Assembly (NCBI RefSeq): GCF_958450345.1
Contig: NC_088784.1
Coordinates: 44,640,278-44,704,277 of the forward strand
Direction: 5' to 3'
DNA: 64,000 nt
Origin: Calliphora vicina
Lineage: Eukaryota; Arthropoda; Insecta; Diptera; Calliphoridae
Both the position numbers and the translations under genes were made by a program. The notes below the pieces were generated by a model that worked only from the letters and a program-made list of their open reading frames with translations, ran no database searches and was not told the DNA's origin. Shown here in pieces: positions 52,789 to 64,000 of the stretch; position 1 is the stretch's first letter, and every line of letters starts with the position of its first letter.

Positions 52789-54237
52789 CTGGGAAACCGG
52801 AAATATGCTCTAAAAAAAGCGTTTTAGGCGCTTTAAATATGCAGTAAAAACTTTAAAATATGCTCTTAAAATTTAAAAAATATGCTCTTAAAAAAACATA
52901 ATTTTTAACCAAAAAAAATTTACTTAAATTTTCAAATAAAAATCGTTGTCTAGGATCTGAAAACATTTTTATACATAGAAAATGTTCTTTCGACATCAAC
53001 TGATGTTACAGGAGCAAATTTAAAAGACAATAAGGGTACTCATTTAAACGCTTAATCTTGCCATTTGTTCAATTGTGCAAATTTGCGCGACGTGTTTCAT
53101 GAACCCACCTTAAAAATGTTGTGCAAGTTTATACATTAAATTTCTCTCTATTTGATATAAATGTCAAATAAAAATAAATTCAACAAAAGCCTTAACAAAT
53201 TTTTCAAATTGTATAAATTTTAATTTTAAAAATGTTGAATGAAAGTTAAATCTTTGGAACAAACGGTGATATACAGAGTTTGCAAGATTTTGTTTATATT
53301 CTAGCTGTTGGTTAATGTTTTCATACACAATGCCATTTAATACAATCATTCTGTTCCAAAGTTACACAATTTTCACATGCACAACATTTTTATATTTTAT
53401 TTGATTTTTATTTCTTATTAATAAAAGTAAACAAAAGCAGCTGATTCATCAAATGCACAATAAATTCAAGTTTGCGAGTCTAAATTGTCGCGCAAACTTA
53501 TCGGGGTTGTGCAAACGAATTTCCATACATTTTTTGACAGTTCATTTGCGAGAGTGTAAAAATGCACAGATTGCACAGTTTGCGAGGCATTTAAGCGTTT
53601 ACATGAGGACCCTTAATATTTCTTTAACACTTCGAACGGTTAAGTTTGAATTAGAACTAAAATTTTATATTTAGATGGAGCTATTATTAAAATAGTGCTT
53701 ATTTTATATTAAAACAAGTAAGAGAGCTATATTCGGCTGTGCCGAATCTTATATACCCTTCACCTAATTATACTTCAAAATAAAAAATTCAAATATTTTT
53801 AGGTGAACAAACATTTTTTTTCAGTTTTTTAATTTTTTGGAAAAAAAAATTTTTTTTTAGGTGAACATTTTTTTCAGTTTTTTCATTTTTTGGGTTAAAA
53901 AAATTTCTGTTTTTTAAATTTTTTTTTTTTGGTGAACAAAGGAAGTAAAAACCTGTAACACAACAGCGAAAAATAAGTAAGACAAAATTTGTTTTTGATA
54001 AACTCAAAATATGCTATTAAACAGTAAACTATGCTCTAAAAACGCAAAATATGACATAAATATGCTCTTAAAACAAATATATGCAAAAATATGTATTTAA
54101 GGGTAAAATATGCAAAAATATGCACTAACAAATCGATGCCAAAATTCTTAAATAGTTCTGAAACGTGTAAATATCTTATCCATGTGCTCATTAGAGTCAC
54201 CAGAAAAAACATGCATTTGCATATTTTGGTTTCCCTG
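52789..54237. mobile_element. Non-autonomous hAT, duplication ATCATCAC
   Basis: CTGGGAAACCGGAAATATGC and, inverted, CAGGGAAACCAAAATATGC are flanked by the perfect octamer ATCATCAC (52781-52788 and 54238-54245). AATATGC-like motifs fill 52800-52900 and 54005-54125, and AACAAATCGATGCCAAAATT precedes the right end, as in 26893-28649. No transposase is seen. CATTTAAACGCTTAATC and its inverse, TTTGCG..GTGTAAA pieces, make an inner inverted repeat between 53035 and 53620. Confidence 0.92.
53716..53955. repeat. GGTGAAGGGTAT repeat, inverted end fragment in the hAT
   Basis: AACAAGTAAGAGAGCTATAT then GGCTGTGCCGAATCTTATAT and ACCCTTCACC is the inverted right end of the repeat at 42970-43781, followed by its A/T-only body. 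Confidence 0.7.
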
Positions 54238-54462
54238 ATCATCACTAAGTTTTTAATGAATCATAAATAAGATTTACCCTAAACTTATAGAATTATGCGG
54301 GATTTAATTTTAATTTTTAATAGTTTCATTATGTGAAATTTATTCTGAAAAAGTTTTTAAGTAAACTCACCATCATCCACTATTTAGAATCATTGTAATT
54401 CTTAAAAATATTAATCTAAAGAGGTTTGTATTGTAAATCAGCAGTTTAGGTTTCAAATCAGA

Positions 54463-54600
54463 GGGTTGATGTCTAGCAGCTTAAAGGCAATCCTGGGTCT
54501 AGTGATGATTTGTACAGCAAAACTACAGGTTTACTTTACTCGTACCGCATCCATCGAACATATTTTCAGTAAGTAGTAAAAAATTAATATACAATGTAGC
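54463..54600 (+). pseudogene. hAT dimerisation-motif scrap
   Basis: Two overlapping frames read TLLVPHPSNIFS and TASIEHIFSK. Combined with one frameshift they resemble the hAT block VPxTSxxSExxFS, and TTTTCAG|TAAGTAG could end an exon. The assignment is weak because the stretch is short. Confidence 0.35.
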
Positions 54601-54660
54601 CTATAAATAAAATTATCTTTATAAATACCTCAAATATTGCATTTCCTCTATCTTTCATCA

Positions 54661-57100
54661 GACCAATAAAATATAAAATAGTTTTGGTTTAATTCGTGAA
54701 CGATTTGTATTTAAATTTCGTGTGTATGGTATATTGAAAAATTTGAATTTTTCTTAATTTTTTTCAATTTGGTCATGCATTGTGTCAAACTCAAGATGCG
54801 TATGACCCACAACTTGAAATGTATCACATGATCGAAATTTTTGGCAATCAAAGTATTTCCATTACTTGAACCAAAGATTTTTCTATTTTATGGTCTGTGG
54901 TCGAAAACAAAGACATATTTACGTGTTCTTTTTTCACTTTATTGGCCATAGCCTCAAGTTTCTTTACTTCATTCATCTACACGAATTTTAATTTATTTTT
55001 ATTTATTCTAGTATTAAGTAGCAAAACAGCTTATTTTCTTCTTTTTTTAATTTTTAAAAGCACTATCTTAAGATAAGACTTAACTTTTTTAAATTTTCGT
55101 TTTTGTAAAAGAATCTCTGTCGATACAAGACGTTTTGTCAAAACGAAAACACGCGATCAACTGATTTATAAATCTACTTGTCTCAGACAAGTGGTATGTT
55201 TTTCAATCTTTGCTTTCGACAAAACGACATATTTCGAAAGAAGCTGTTTTATCAAAAAATAATTGTTAAAAATGTGCTACAACTAAATAGAGATAGGCTG
55301 TTTTGTCAAAAGGCAGTTGCTAGTTTTTTTTTAATGTTTTGAATTCTATGAGAGAAGTTGTTTTGTCAAATTCAAATTGGGCAAAAACCTGAAATATGTC
55401 GTTTTTTTCGATTGCGTATCTTATGTTCTAAAAGTCCTAGAAATACGGCGATAAGACCAAAAGAAGCGCATTCAAATCCTGTAAAATTGTCTTATCTCGA
55501 GAGAAGTCGTTTTGTAAAATGTCCACAGATATGTATATAGAATCAGTAACATTGTATATAGATTCTTATTATGCAATAAACAAATAATGGTGTATATGCT
55601 TATTAGAGTGCTCCAAGATTTTATGGACGAAAAAAATTGGTCTAGGTACAGGCCGTCCCCCCCACTAGAATTGTTCTATGTATGTAAACCAGTTGTGTAA
55701 AATATTAGGATGATAGGATAACGTTAACTGGTGCCGCAACGACGCTGAAGTTTTGAGGTGCATTTACAAGGGGAAAAATGCAATTTTTCAGTTTTTGTAA
55801 AAATTTTGCAATTAAATAATTTCTTTTGCAATTAAATAATTTCTTTTGCAATTTAAGTTAAAAGAATCGAAATGTTAAAGTTATTAAAAAATCGCCATGC
55901 TATTAACGTGTCTCAGGCCACTAGAACAAGAAATGTAGGAACAAAATTAACATACTTTGAGAAATATTAAAATAAAAGCTTAGTTTTACTTAAAATATAT
56001 CCATATTTACTTGTATATACATTTTTGTCTTCATAGGACACCGCTAACCTATTCGGAGGTATAACCAAAAAAAAAATCATTTTTTTTTAATTTTGTTAAA
56101 CAAATTTCAGAATTTTTTGATCATAACATTGGGATTTATTGAGAACATAATAGGGAATAAAAATTTGAAAAAAGTATGACAAAACCTCCTATAGTTTTTC
56201 CGTACCTGCGATTTAAATTTTGCGATTTTCGAGAAAAACTAATTTTTTGGCCATATTTTGGCGAAAGAGCGGCATTTCCTTATTGTTTTGATTTTTAAGC
56301 AAAAGCTATTCAGAATATTATAGTCCATGTAGTTTTAAATATAGTCTGAAAGTTGTACTGAAATCGGAAAACGTTAACCCTTAAATCATAAAGGTCAAAT
56401 GTCCATTTTTTCAATATTTGGAATTTCTCATGGAAAGATAGCTAAATGTTATATATTTTTGGACCGATATTGATGAAACTTAAGAAAAATATAACATGAA
56501 GTCTAGTATTTATAATACCAGCACAAAAATTAAAATAAAACCTTAACAGCTCTTGGGGTTAAAATGACCCTCAACTTTTAAAATCACGAAAAACACAGAC
56601 AATATGAATAGTGTTAATTCAGAAATAAATAAACTGAATCATTTAAGTTATTTTTTAATCTAAATAGATCAAAAGTACATTAAAGGGATAAAATCAATTT
56701 CATTATTAAAAATCCTCAATAAAATATTCGGATAATGTGGACTATGCGTTTAATGTGGACCAGTGTCTTTTATCAGAAACTATTGAAGGTATGTTAACAC
56801 CAGCGTTGCCGTTTTGGTTATTTATAACCAAAATTGTTTTTTTTTTCTGATGTGTAGATGTGTATTTATTTTTCATTTTGGTTATTTTTTTTACAAATTT
56901 TTCAATATTTAAGACTAAAAGTGGTGTACTCTAAGAAAAATGTTTCGACGTCGGTTTGTGTTAATCCTTGTAGATGTATACTTTTTATACATGAGTTTTT
57001 ATAAACAAATTATATCCATCGTGATTGGCAATTGAAGCCAAAATATTTGAGAAAGAGTAATTGCTTTAAAAGATATTTACGATTTTGGGATGAAATGAGT
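54661..57100. other. Unassigned repeat-rich spacer
   Basis: Within 55130-55540 the block GCTGTTTTGTCAAA recurs four or five times at irregular spacing. From about 55600 (AGAGTGCTCCAAGATTTT) to 56730 a conserved-looking repeat includes GGTACAGGCCGTCCCCCC, three tandem TTTTGCAATTAAATAATTTC units at 55805-55860, and ATATTTTGGCGAAAGAGC at 56257, which also occurs at 4139. No transposase, RT or host protein is recognised. Confidence 0.45.
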
Positions 57101-57101
57101 T

Positions 57102-57375
57102 AATATCAAATACTTATACAAAAAGCCTTTATATACCCCTCAGAAGTTCCAGAAACCTTGCCCCCTTTGAAAAATTTATACGTTTTTTCATATATTGCAT
57201 GCAAAATGTGTTATACATACCTAACTATCTGTTACGTCAGTATGTTTTTGAATTCAAAATTTACATTTTGCATGAAATAAATATATAAAAAAACGTACAA
57301 ATTATTCAAAGGGAGCAAGGTTTGTGGAACTTCTGAGGAGTAACTAAAGGCTTTTTATATAAGTATTTGATATTG
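57102..57375. mobile_element. Foldback MITE of about 270 bp
   Basis: AATATCAAATACTTATACAA through GGCTTTTTATATAAGTATTT: the left 110 bp, including CCTCAGAAGTTCC and TTGCCCCCTTTGAA, pairs with the inverted right 110 bp, leaving a loop of about 45 bp near 57220. The flanks are AT-rich and the target duplication is unclear. Confidence 0.7.
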
Positions 57376-57614
57376 TTGAAAATGCTAGGACTTGAAGATT
57401 GATATTAAGTAATTTTATAAATTTTTGGGACGTCATTTACCATAAAAACTTATAATACGCTTAGGTATCGTTTTATGCGGATTCAAATTTATGCGATTTT
57501 AAAATTAACAATTTTTTTTTGAATTTTAACAGATTTTAAAATTTTAGATGTTTTTTTTTAAATTCTAGTGATGAAAATGATATTTTACAATATGATGACA
57601 ATCTGATATCGGTA

Positions 57615-57838
57615 CCGTGAAACAGCTCCCAAATGAAATAACTCCCAATGAAATAACTCCCTACTAAATAATTCCCATCAAAAATGAAATAATTCCCGAA
57701 CTTGAAAAATGAAATAACTACCAAAGGGTAAAATGAAATTACTCCCAAAATTCGGCGGTTTCATAATTTTAAAAATATTACTCCCAAAAAAGCGAAATTA
57801 CTCCCAATAGAAATGAAATAATTCCCAAGCAGGTTATC
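57615..57838. repeat. Irregular GAAATAACTCCCA repeat cluster
   Basis: AAATGAAATAACTCCCAA and close variants (ATAATTCCC, ATTACTCCC, ATAACTACC) occur about ten times at 13-35 bp spacing. No period is strict. The minus-strand Tyr/Phe-rich frame is generated by the repeat. Confidence 0.6.
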
Positions 57839-58292
57839 CTCTGGGGTGCATCAAAAACTGGCTTCGCTCAGAAAAGTTTTTTGCATTGCCGGCCTTTGGC
57901 CGGCGCAAAGGTTTTCTCCTCTGGGTGTATCAAAAAATGTCTTCGCTCTGAAAAGTTTTTTGCAATGCCGGCATTCGTCCGGACGCTATGGTCTTCTCCT
58001 CCGAGGTGTATCAAAATCTGGCTTCGCTCAGAAAAGATTTCTTTCATTGCAGAAAGGTTTTATAATATTTCAGAAAGCCGATTTTCATTTCCCACCAGAT
58101 TAAGAAATCGTTGCAACATGACAAAGGCCGACGATGTAAAAAGAATCTTTTCTGCGCGAAGCCGGTTTTTGATACAACCCAGAGGAGAAAACCTTTGCGC
58201 CCGGCCGAAGGCCGGCAAAGCAAAAAACTTTTCTGAGCGAAACCAGTTTTTGATACATCCCAAAGATAAAAAGCCCGGTCGAAGGCCGCTTT
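57838..58292. repeat. GC-rich tandem and inverted repeat cluster
   Basis: A unit of about 80-90 bp (CTGGGGTGCATCAAAAACTG, GCTTCGCTCAGAAAAG, TTTTTTGCATTGCCGGCC, CAAAGGTTTTCTCCT) occurs two and a half times to 58045. About two copies follow in inverted orientation from 58120 to 58280. The palindrome GCCGGCCTTTGGCCGGC lies in the first unit (57889) and its variant at 58202. Composition is far richer in GC than the flanks. Long overlapping frames in both strands come from the repeat. I cannot assign a family. Confidence 0.65.
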
Positions 58293-58728
58293 TATATTAT
58301 TATATTTTTGTTAATTTTTTTTATACGGGGGTTGTTTTTACTGTTTAAGTAAATGAAATAAATATATTTTTGTTGATTTTTTTTATGCAATTTTGCTTTG
58401 GTTATTTAATTAAAATTTTTATTTATGCGGTTTTTCAGAATTTTGGTTATGCGAATTCAATTTAACGCATCTATCTCATAAAACAAGAGTGTACTGAGTG
58501 TATAGTGATTTTCCATGAAGAAAAATATAAAATTTGAATTAATGTAAAATTTTAACGGTTGAAAATATCATAACAAAATTTGGAAATAATTTAAACTCAA
58601 ATGTCCTTAAATCAACGATATTATAATTTTTGACATATTTATTTTCAAAAACTGAGTTTGTTTTTAGAAAAGTGCCTACTGTGACGTTATTTACCGTGTG
58701 ATAGTAAAAAAAATTGTAGATATTTAAG
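58293..58728. other. AT-rich spacer
   Basis: No feature recognised. Confidence 0.4.
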
Positions 58729-58856
58729 AAGGGTTCCTACGCGGGAAAAATTTCCCGGGAATTCCCGGTAATATTTTTTTGTTATTTTCGGGAAATGTTT
58801 GTCGGGTATTTTCGGGAATTTCTTCATAAGTTTTCTTCTAAATGTTACAATTTTCA

Positions 58857-59604
58857 GTAGTGCGATTCACTATGCTTTTTAAACCAGAATTGTTTCGTTT
58901 AAAAATGTTAACCACAAAATTAACCATTTTGCTATTCACTAACACTGTAAACGATATCTGCTGGCGTTTAAATACAGCTGTTTCAGTCAGCTGTTATTTT
59001 TAGCAAAACAAATTGTGGTTTATTAACACCAGCATTTTTGGTGTGGTTTAATCTGTTTAGAAAAGTGTTTATAGTAATATAATGGCTTCGAAGTATATAG
59101 CCTACAATTTATTTGATAATGAGCCTGCCACTGGTTGACCGCTTTAACCGCCCCGCCAATACTATTAAGGGTATTCGACAATTCGCTCCACTTCTTGTCG
59201 CACACCAATTTTCAGCGGAGCTTTTTAAATTTGCCGCCAGCAAGTCCCGGGTTGTTTATCATGAAGTCAACCACGTGACATAGCTGCTCGGCAGACGCTC
59301 GGCTTCTTTTAGTGGAAGTACTAGCCATTAAAATCATTTTATTTTAGAATGGCAACAAAATTTTACAAAAAAGTTATTTGTTTTGTTTTTTTTTCTATTC
59401 TTCTTTGTTCTTTTCTCCTATTTTTACATTTCGCTTGGCAGCGTTGCCACGTAATATCAATTTGAAAACAGAGAAATATAAAACTGTTTACCATGGTTAA
59501 AAATAAGTTAGTGAATCACAAAGTGGTTAGTGCAAACATCTGAATGTGTGGTTAAAGTTAACACCTAACACTTTAGTTAAAAGTTAGTGAATCGCACTAC
59601 AGAT
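58857..59604 (-). mobile_element. Harbinger-like remnant with GTAGTGCGATTCACTA termini
   Basis: GTAGTGCGATTCACTATGC and, inverted, GTAGTGCGATTCACTAACT bound about 745 bp; further GTTAGTGAATCAC and GTGGTTAAAGTTAAC blocks repeat near the right end. A Myb/SANT gene remnant lies inside on the minus strand. The 3-bp duplication could not be read. Confidence 0.6.
59135..59330 (-). pseudogene. Myb/SANT-like DNA-binding protein remnant
   Basis: From about 59330 on the minus strand: MASTSTKRSRASAEQLCHVV then DFMINNPGLAGGKFKKLR, one in-frame stop, then KWSELSNTLNSIGGAVKAVN and QWQAHYQI. The pattern EQL..LVxFM..NPxLAxGK....W..L...LN..G.AK....W is that of Myb/SANT accessory proteins of PIF/Harbinger elements. 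The stop and missing downstream part make it a pseudogene. Confidence 0.7.
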
Positions 59605-59624
59605 TCGTTTCGATGGTCAAAATT

Positions 59625-60258
59625 TGTTGCATTTGTGACCCCACAAAGTATATATATTCTGAATCGTTATAGATAGCGGAGTCGATATAGCCATGTCCGT
59701 CTGTCCGTCTGTGTGTTGAAATCAACTTTCTGAAGCCCCCAAATAACTTACATACACGAATGATACATCAATATCTCCGAAATTCTTCCGGCTCGGTTGC
59801 TATGTAAAATCGAGAAAATCGGTCCACAAATGGCTGAGATATAAGGAAAAAACCAGGACAACCTCGATTTTTGACCTATTTTTGACCCATATCTGGATTA
59901 CTAAATCATTAATATAGACAATATGGATATCTGATGATAGATATTTCAAGGACCTGTGCAACCACGTATAGAAGACCATAGTAAGTTGGACCTACAATAT
60001 CAAAATCGGAAAAAATATTGTTTAACCCGATTTTTTTTTCATAAAATATTAAAAAAAAAAATTAAAAATTAAAAAAATAAATTTTAAAAATTAAAAAAAA
60101 ATTATAAAATTTAAAAAACAATTTCGAAAAAACAACTGGAAACAAATTTAAATTTTGTTTACCTAAAAATATTTAAAATTTTTATTTTTAAGTATAATTT
60201 GGTGAAGGGTATATAAGATTCGGCACAGCCGAATATAGCTCTCTTACTTGTTTTTACT
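59625..60258. repeat. GGTGAAGGGTAT dispersed repeat, left end missing
   Basis: Contains CCCCACAAAGTATATATATT, TAGCGGAGTCGATATAGCC, GTCCGTCTGTCCGTCTGTG, AAAATCGGTCCACAAATGG and the right end GGTGAAGGGTATATAAGATT with CTTACTTGTTTTT. Collinear with 43030-43781. Confidence 0.75.
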
Positions 60259-60466
60259 CAACTCAAGCCACATCAGGAAAATTTGGTTATTAAGAATGAA
60301 TCTAATTTAAAGTTTATGCTCATTAAGGAATTATTAAAATGCCTAACATTACAACTTTTAGGGATATTCAATGAATATTTTTCATACATATTTAGAGAAA
60401 ATAATAACAATAATAGTGGTTCCAATTTGTTTATCTGCAATCAGATATGAAAAATGTCTCTAACTA

Positions 60467-60898
60467 CACAGAAAAAACTATTTCTTAAACCGTTTCAATT
60501 CAAATATTTGTCACATATTGAACTGGTTTCAATTATTTCATAATTGAATCAAGTATTCATGTGCACAAAAACAAAATTTTCTGACATTTTTTTGAATTTT
60601 GAATTGTTACTTAGTTTTTAAGAAGAAGATCAGAATAAAGTGTAACGTTAAACCGATAAGTTGTGTGTGTCTTTTACTGCAAATGTGTTTTTAATTACGA
60701 AAATTATCTATTTAATAATTTTTGTATTTAAAGTTCAACCAATAACGAAAATTGTATATTCAAATATCAAAATTATCAAATTCAAAATTCAACAGAAAAT
60801 ATCAGAAAATTTAGTTTTTGAGCACATGAATACTTGATTCAATTGAAACCAGTTGAATATGTGACACATATTTGAATTGAAATATTCTTTTTTCTGTG
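60467..60898. mobile_element. TA-flanked MITE with CACAGAAAAAA termini
   Basis: CACAGAAAAAACTATTTCTT and, inverted, CACAGAAAAAAGAATATTTC continue into paired TTTCAATTCAAATATNTGTC and CAAGTATTCATGTGC blocks, giving arms of about 100 bp. TA flanks both ends (60465-60466 and 60899-60900). Confidence 0.8.
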
Positions 60899-61182
60899 TA
60901 CGCATGCTTTATAGATTTAACTTATACCCCAATTCTGTTAGACGATTGTTTCGTCTTGTCTGAGGAAGAAAAGTAGTCGAAGTTACGAATCAGTAAGACA
61001 ATATGTTTTTTATGGCTTACGTGGTTTGTGTCTATGATTTACGTTATTATAATATTATTACTGCCAAGTTATTTTTTTTTGTAAATTTTAAAATTTTTCT
61101 TCTACATTTTTCATTGAAATTATTTTTAGTTAATAAAAAATTGTTCAACAAATTTAAAAGTTCTTTAGCAACAATATACATA

Positions 61183-61775
61183 CTATATTGGTATAATTAC
61201 CGGCACGATACTTGGTGCTTCACGTGATATTGTTGTAAAACAACTGCAGACTCTTAGAAATCCACTCATAAATATTACTATCATGTTCTTTGTTGTGGTG
61301 CTTGCGGAGTTCTCCCACACTGGTGCTCCATACAACAACGTGGAGTTAGTTATTAGACTTTGCCGTGGTCCACAGATATTTGGCATCATAGGAACCCAGG
61401 CATTAGTCACTCCAATTGCTTTCTTACATGCATAATCAAGTGTTTCTTAAAACTGAGTCGGTCTTCTAGAATAATACCGATGTTCCCTCTTTTATTGTCG
61501 GAAGAGTCTCTTTCTTTTTCCTTCGGCGTATGAGGACCAACTTCGTTTTGTGCTCAGCCAAAAGGTTTCTAGATTTTAGCATCTCTCTGACTGTATCGTT
61601 GGCATATATTTCGACCTCTTTTACGTTCCTCACTTTGACTGTAACCGCAATGTCGTCTTCAAAAACAACAATAGTTGCTTCTACAGGAATCTTCAAATTA
61701 AAAATGCCATTGTACACGATGTTCCACAACAGTGGTCCTAAGACCAATCTACTTCAATTTGTGTCGTAGTTGGTG
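61183..61775 (-). pseudogene. R1-clade LINE RT fragment
   Basis: From about 61750 on the minus strand: LVLGPLLWNIVYNGIFNLKI then VVFEDDIAVTV (the palm YADD box, here FEDD), VEIYANDTVREML and HKTKLVLIRRR. After a gap come IMPNICGPRQS-like and NSTLLYGAPVWENSA and CSCFTTISREAPSIV. This arrangement is that of R1-type fly LINEs rather than Jockey or LOA. Both ends of the ORF are missing and frames change, so it is dead. The microsatellite starts about 80 bp upstream of the fragment. Confidence 0.75.
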
Positions 61776-61826
61776 ATGAATCGGTCCACAGTTCTTCACC
61801 GGAGAATAGAACCTTCAGTATATTTT

Positions 61827-63385
<1,559 letters not shown>

Positions 63386-63931
63386 ATAGTTACAACGGAT
63401 TAGTTTTATCTCGCAATTGTTTTCATTCAACTCGAAGAAAAACTACTCATACTACTCTAGAAGACTACATAATTGTATTCGTCTGTTTTGATATTTAAAA
63501 TCGTCCACAATATTTTACTGAATCAAATATTTTACGTTATTAAATGCCATAATCCTAGACAACAACCATTATTGTTTTATAGAATTCAAAACTTATAACT
63601 CAAATTTGAAAAGAAAATTCCTCCTAAATCGTCTAACAGAATTGGGGCATTAGTCGAAATTCTTAAGTTTTTTAATTAAACAAAGAATTTTTGACTGTGA
63701 CAAAACCGATAAAATGCCATTATTAAATTAGAAACCCTTATAAAGGCTGGACCAACCAATTACAACCACTTCTTTTAAAACCCTGGTACAATTATAAGTC
63801 AATTTATTCGAAAAAAATTTCTGGTTTTTGGTTTAATTTAGTGTTAAAAAATTCCCGGGAATTACCGGGAATGAAACGATTTTTTAATTTTCTCCCGGGA
63901 AAGAAAAAAGTCCGGGAAATTAGGACCCTAA

Positions 63932-64000
63932 TATAGTGTTATATAAATATGAAGCTTTTGTGAGAATCGATTTTTTTAATTTTTTTTTTTTTAAATGGCC
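63932..64000. other. AT-rich right edge
   Basis: Homopolymer-rich sequence with no feature visible before the window ends. Confidence 0.5.

Larger units (their letters stand above)
52160..54660. mobile_element. AACCGG-type hAT-like element, copy 2, interrupted
   Basis: It starts TAGTGTTTATAAAAAACCGG and follows the copy at 38187 through 52788. After the hAT at 52789-54237 the match resumes at 54246 (TAAGTTTTTAATGAATCAT) and runs to 54475. It then carries about 190 bp absent from the other copy, with a hAT-like coding scrap (54463-54600). The right terminus was not found. Confidence 0.65.

Noticed and set aside
57846..58348. Overlapping frames of 155, 85 and 67 codons in both strands
   Set aside because: They are produced by the GC-rich tandem/inverted repeat units; residues repeat with the DNA unit and no domain is visible.
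58293..58348. Bacterial or symbiont insertion suggested by the GC-rich stretch at 57838-58290
   Set aside because: The stretch is a short repeat cluster embedded in AT-rich fly-like DNA, without any bacterial gene.

Overview
This 64-kb window is AT-rich, intron-rich eukaryotic DNA consisting almost entirely of nested transposable elements. I find no host gene that I can support. The element mix points to an insect, most likely a brachyceran fly: Jockey- and LOA-type LINEs, a Penelope element, many hAT, Tc1/mariner and PIF/Harbinger elements, and short dispersed repeats carrying GTCCGTCTGTCTGTC and GGTGAAGGGTAT motifs. Species cannot be fixed from the sequence alone; a blowfly-like calyptrate is my guess. 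Layout. 1-2699: a nearly intact Jockey LINE entering from the left edge. 2760-4380: a hAT end fragment and a decayed LOA-type LINE. 4416-7426: a TA-flanked Tc1-like element with 185-bp inverted termini, filled with a degenerate tandem repeat and a Helitron-like 3' end. 7427-15910: a string of hAT remnants and MITEs, two of them with perfect 8-bp target duplications. 15919-36552: the centrepiece, one hAT insertion bounded by matching termini and a perfect 8-bp duplication GACCCGGT, now 20.6 kb long because other elements landed in it. Its minus-strand transposase gene (BED finger at 33900, dimerisation/catalytic end at 23069) is split by a 7.4-kb LOA LINE (23694-31069, 12-bp duplication), which is itself split by another hAT (26893-28649, 8-bp duplication). 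An apparently intact Tc1 transposon (20276-21949) sits between two inverted copies of a MITE inside the same host element. Upstream of the transposase start lie three tandem copies of a splice-bounded leader cassette. 36560-47750: remnants of a Gypsy-type LTR element (gag, then pol) interrupted by a three-layer hAT/Jockey/hAT nest (37252-40321), by a TA-flanked element (40933-46385) that itself received a Penelope element, a Harbinger element, a hAT and two MITEs, and by a CAC-terminated element with a 5-bp duplication (46760-47674). 47751-57100: Jockey fragments, a Gypsy-type solo LTR with its own TATA box, MITEs, and a second AACCGG-type hAT copy split by another hAT (52789-54237). 57102-58290: a foldback and unclassified repeat clusters. 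58729-63931: a CCCGGG-terminated element enclosing a Harbinger remnant, a TA MITE and a TTA-flanked element that holds an R1-type LINE fragment and a 1.56-kb (TATC)n microsatellite. Only the Tc1 transposase (20649-21677) and the Jockey ORF2 (2-2560) look intact; the other coding regions are broken by stops, frameshifts or insertions. The nesting gives a relative order of insertion events, and in several places removing an insert and one duplication rejoins a reading frame.
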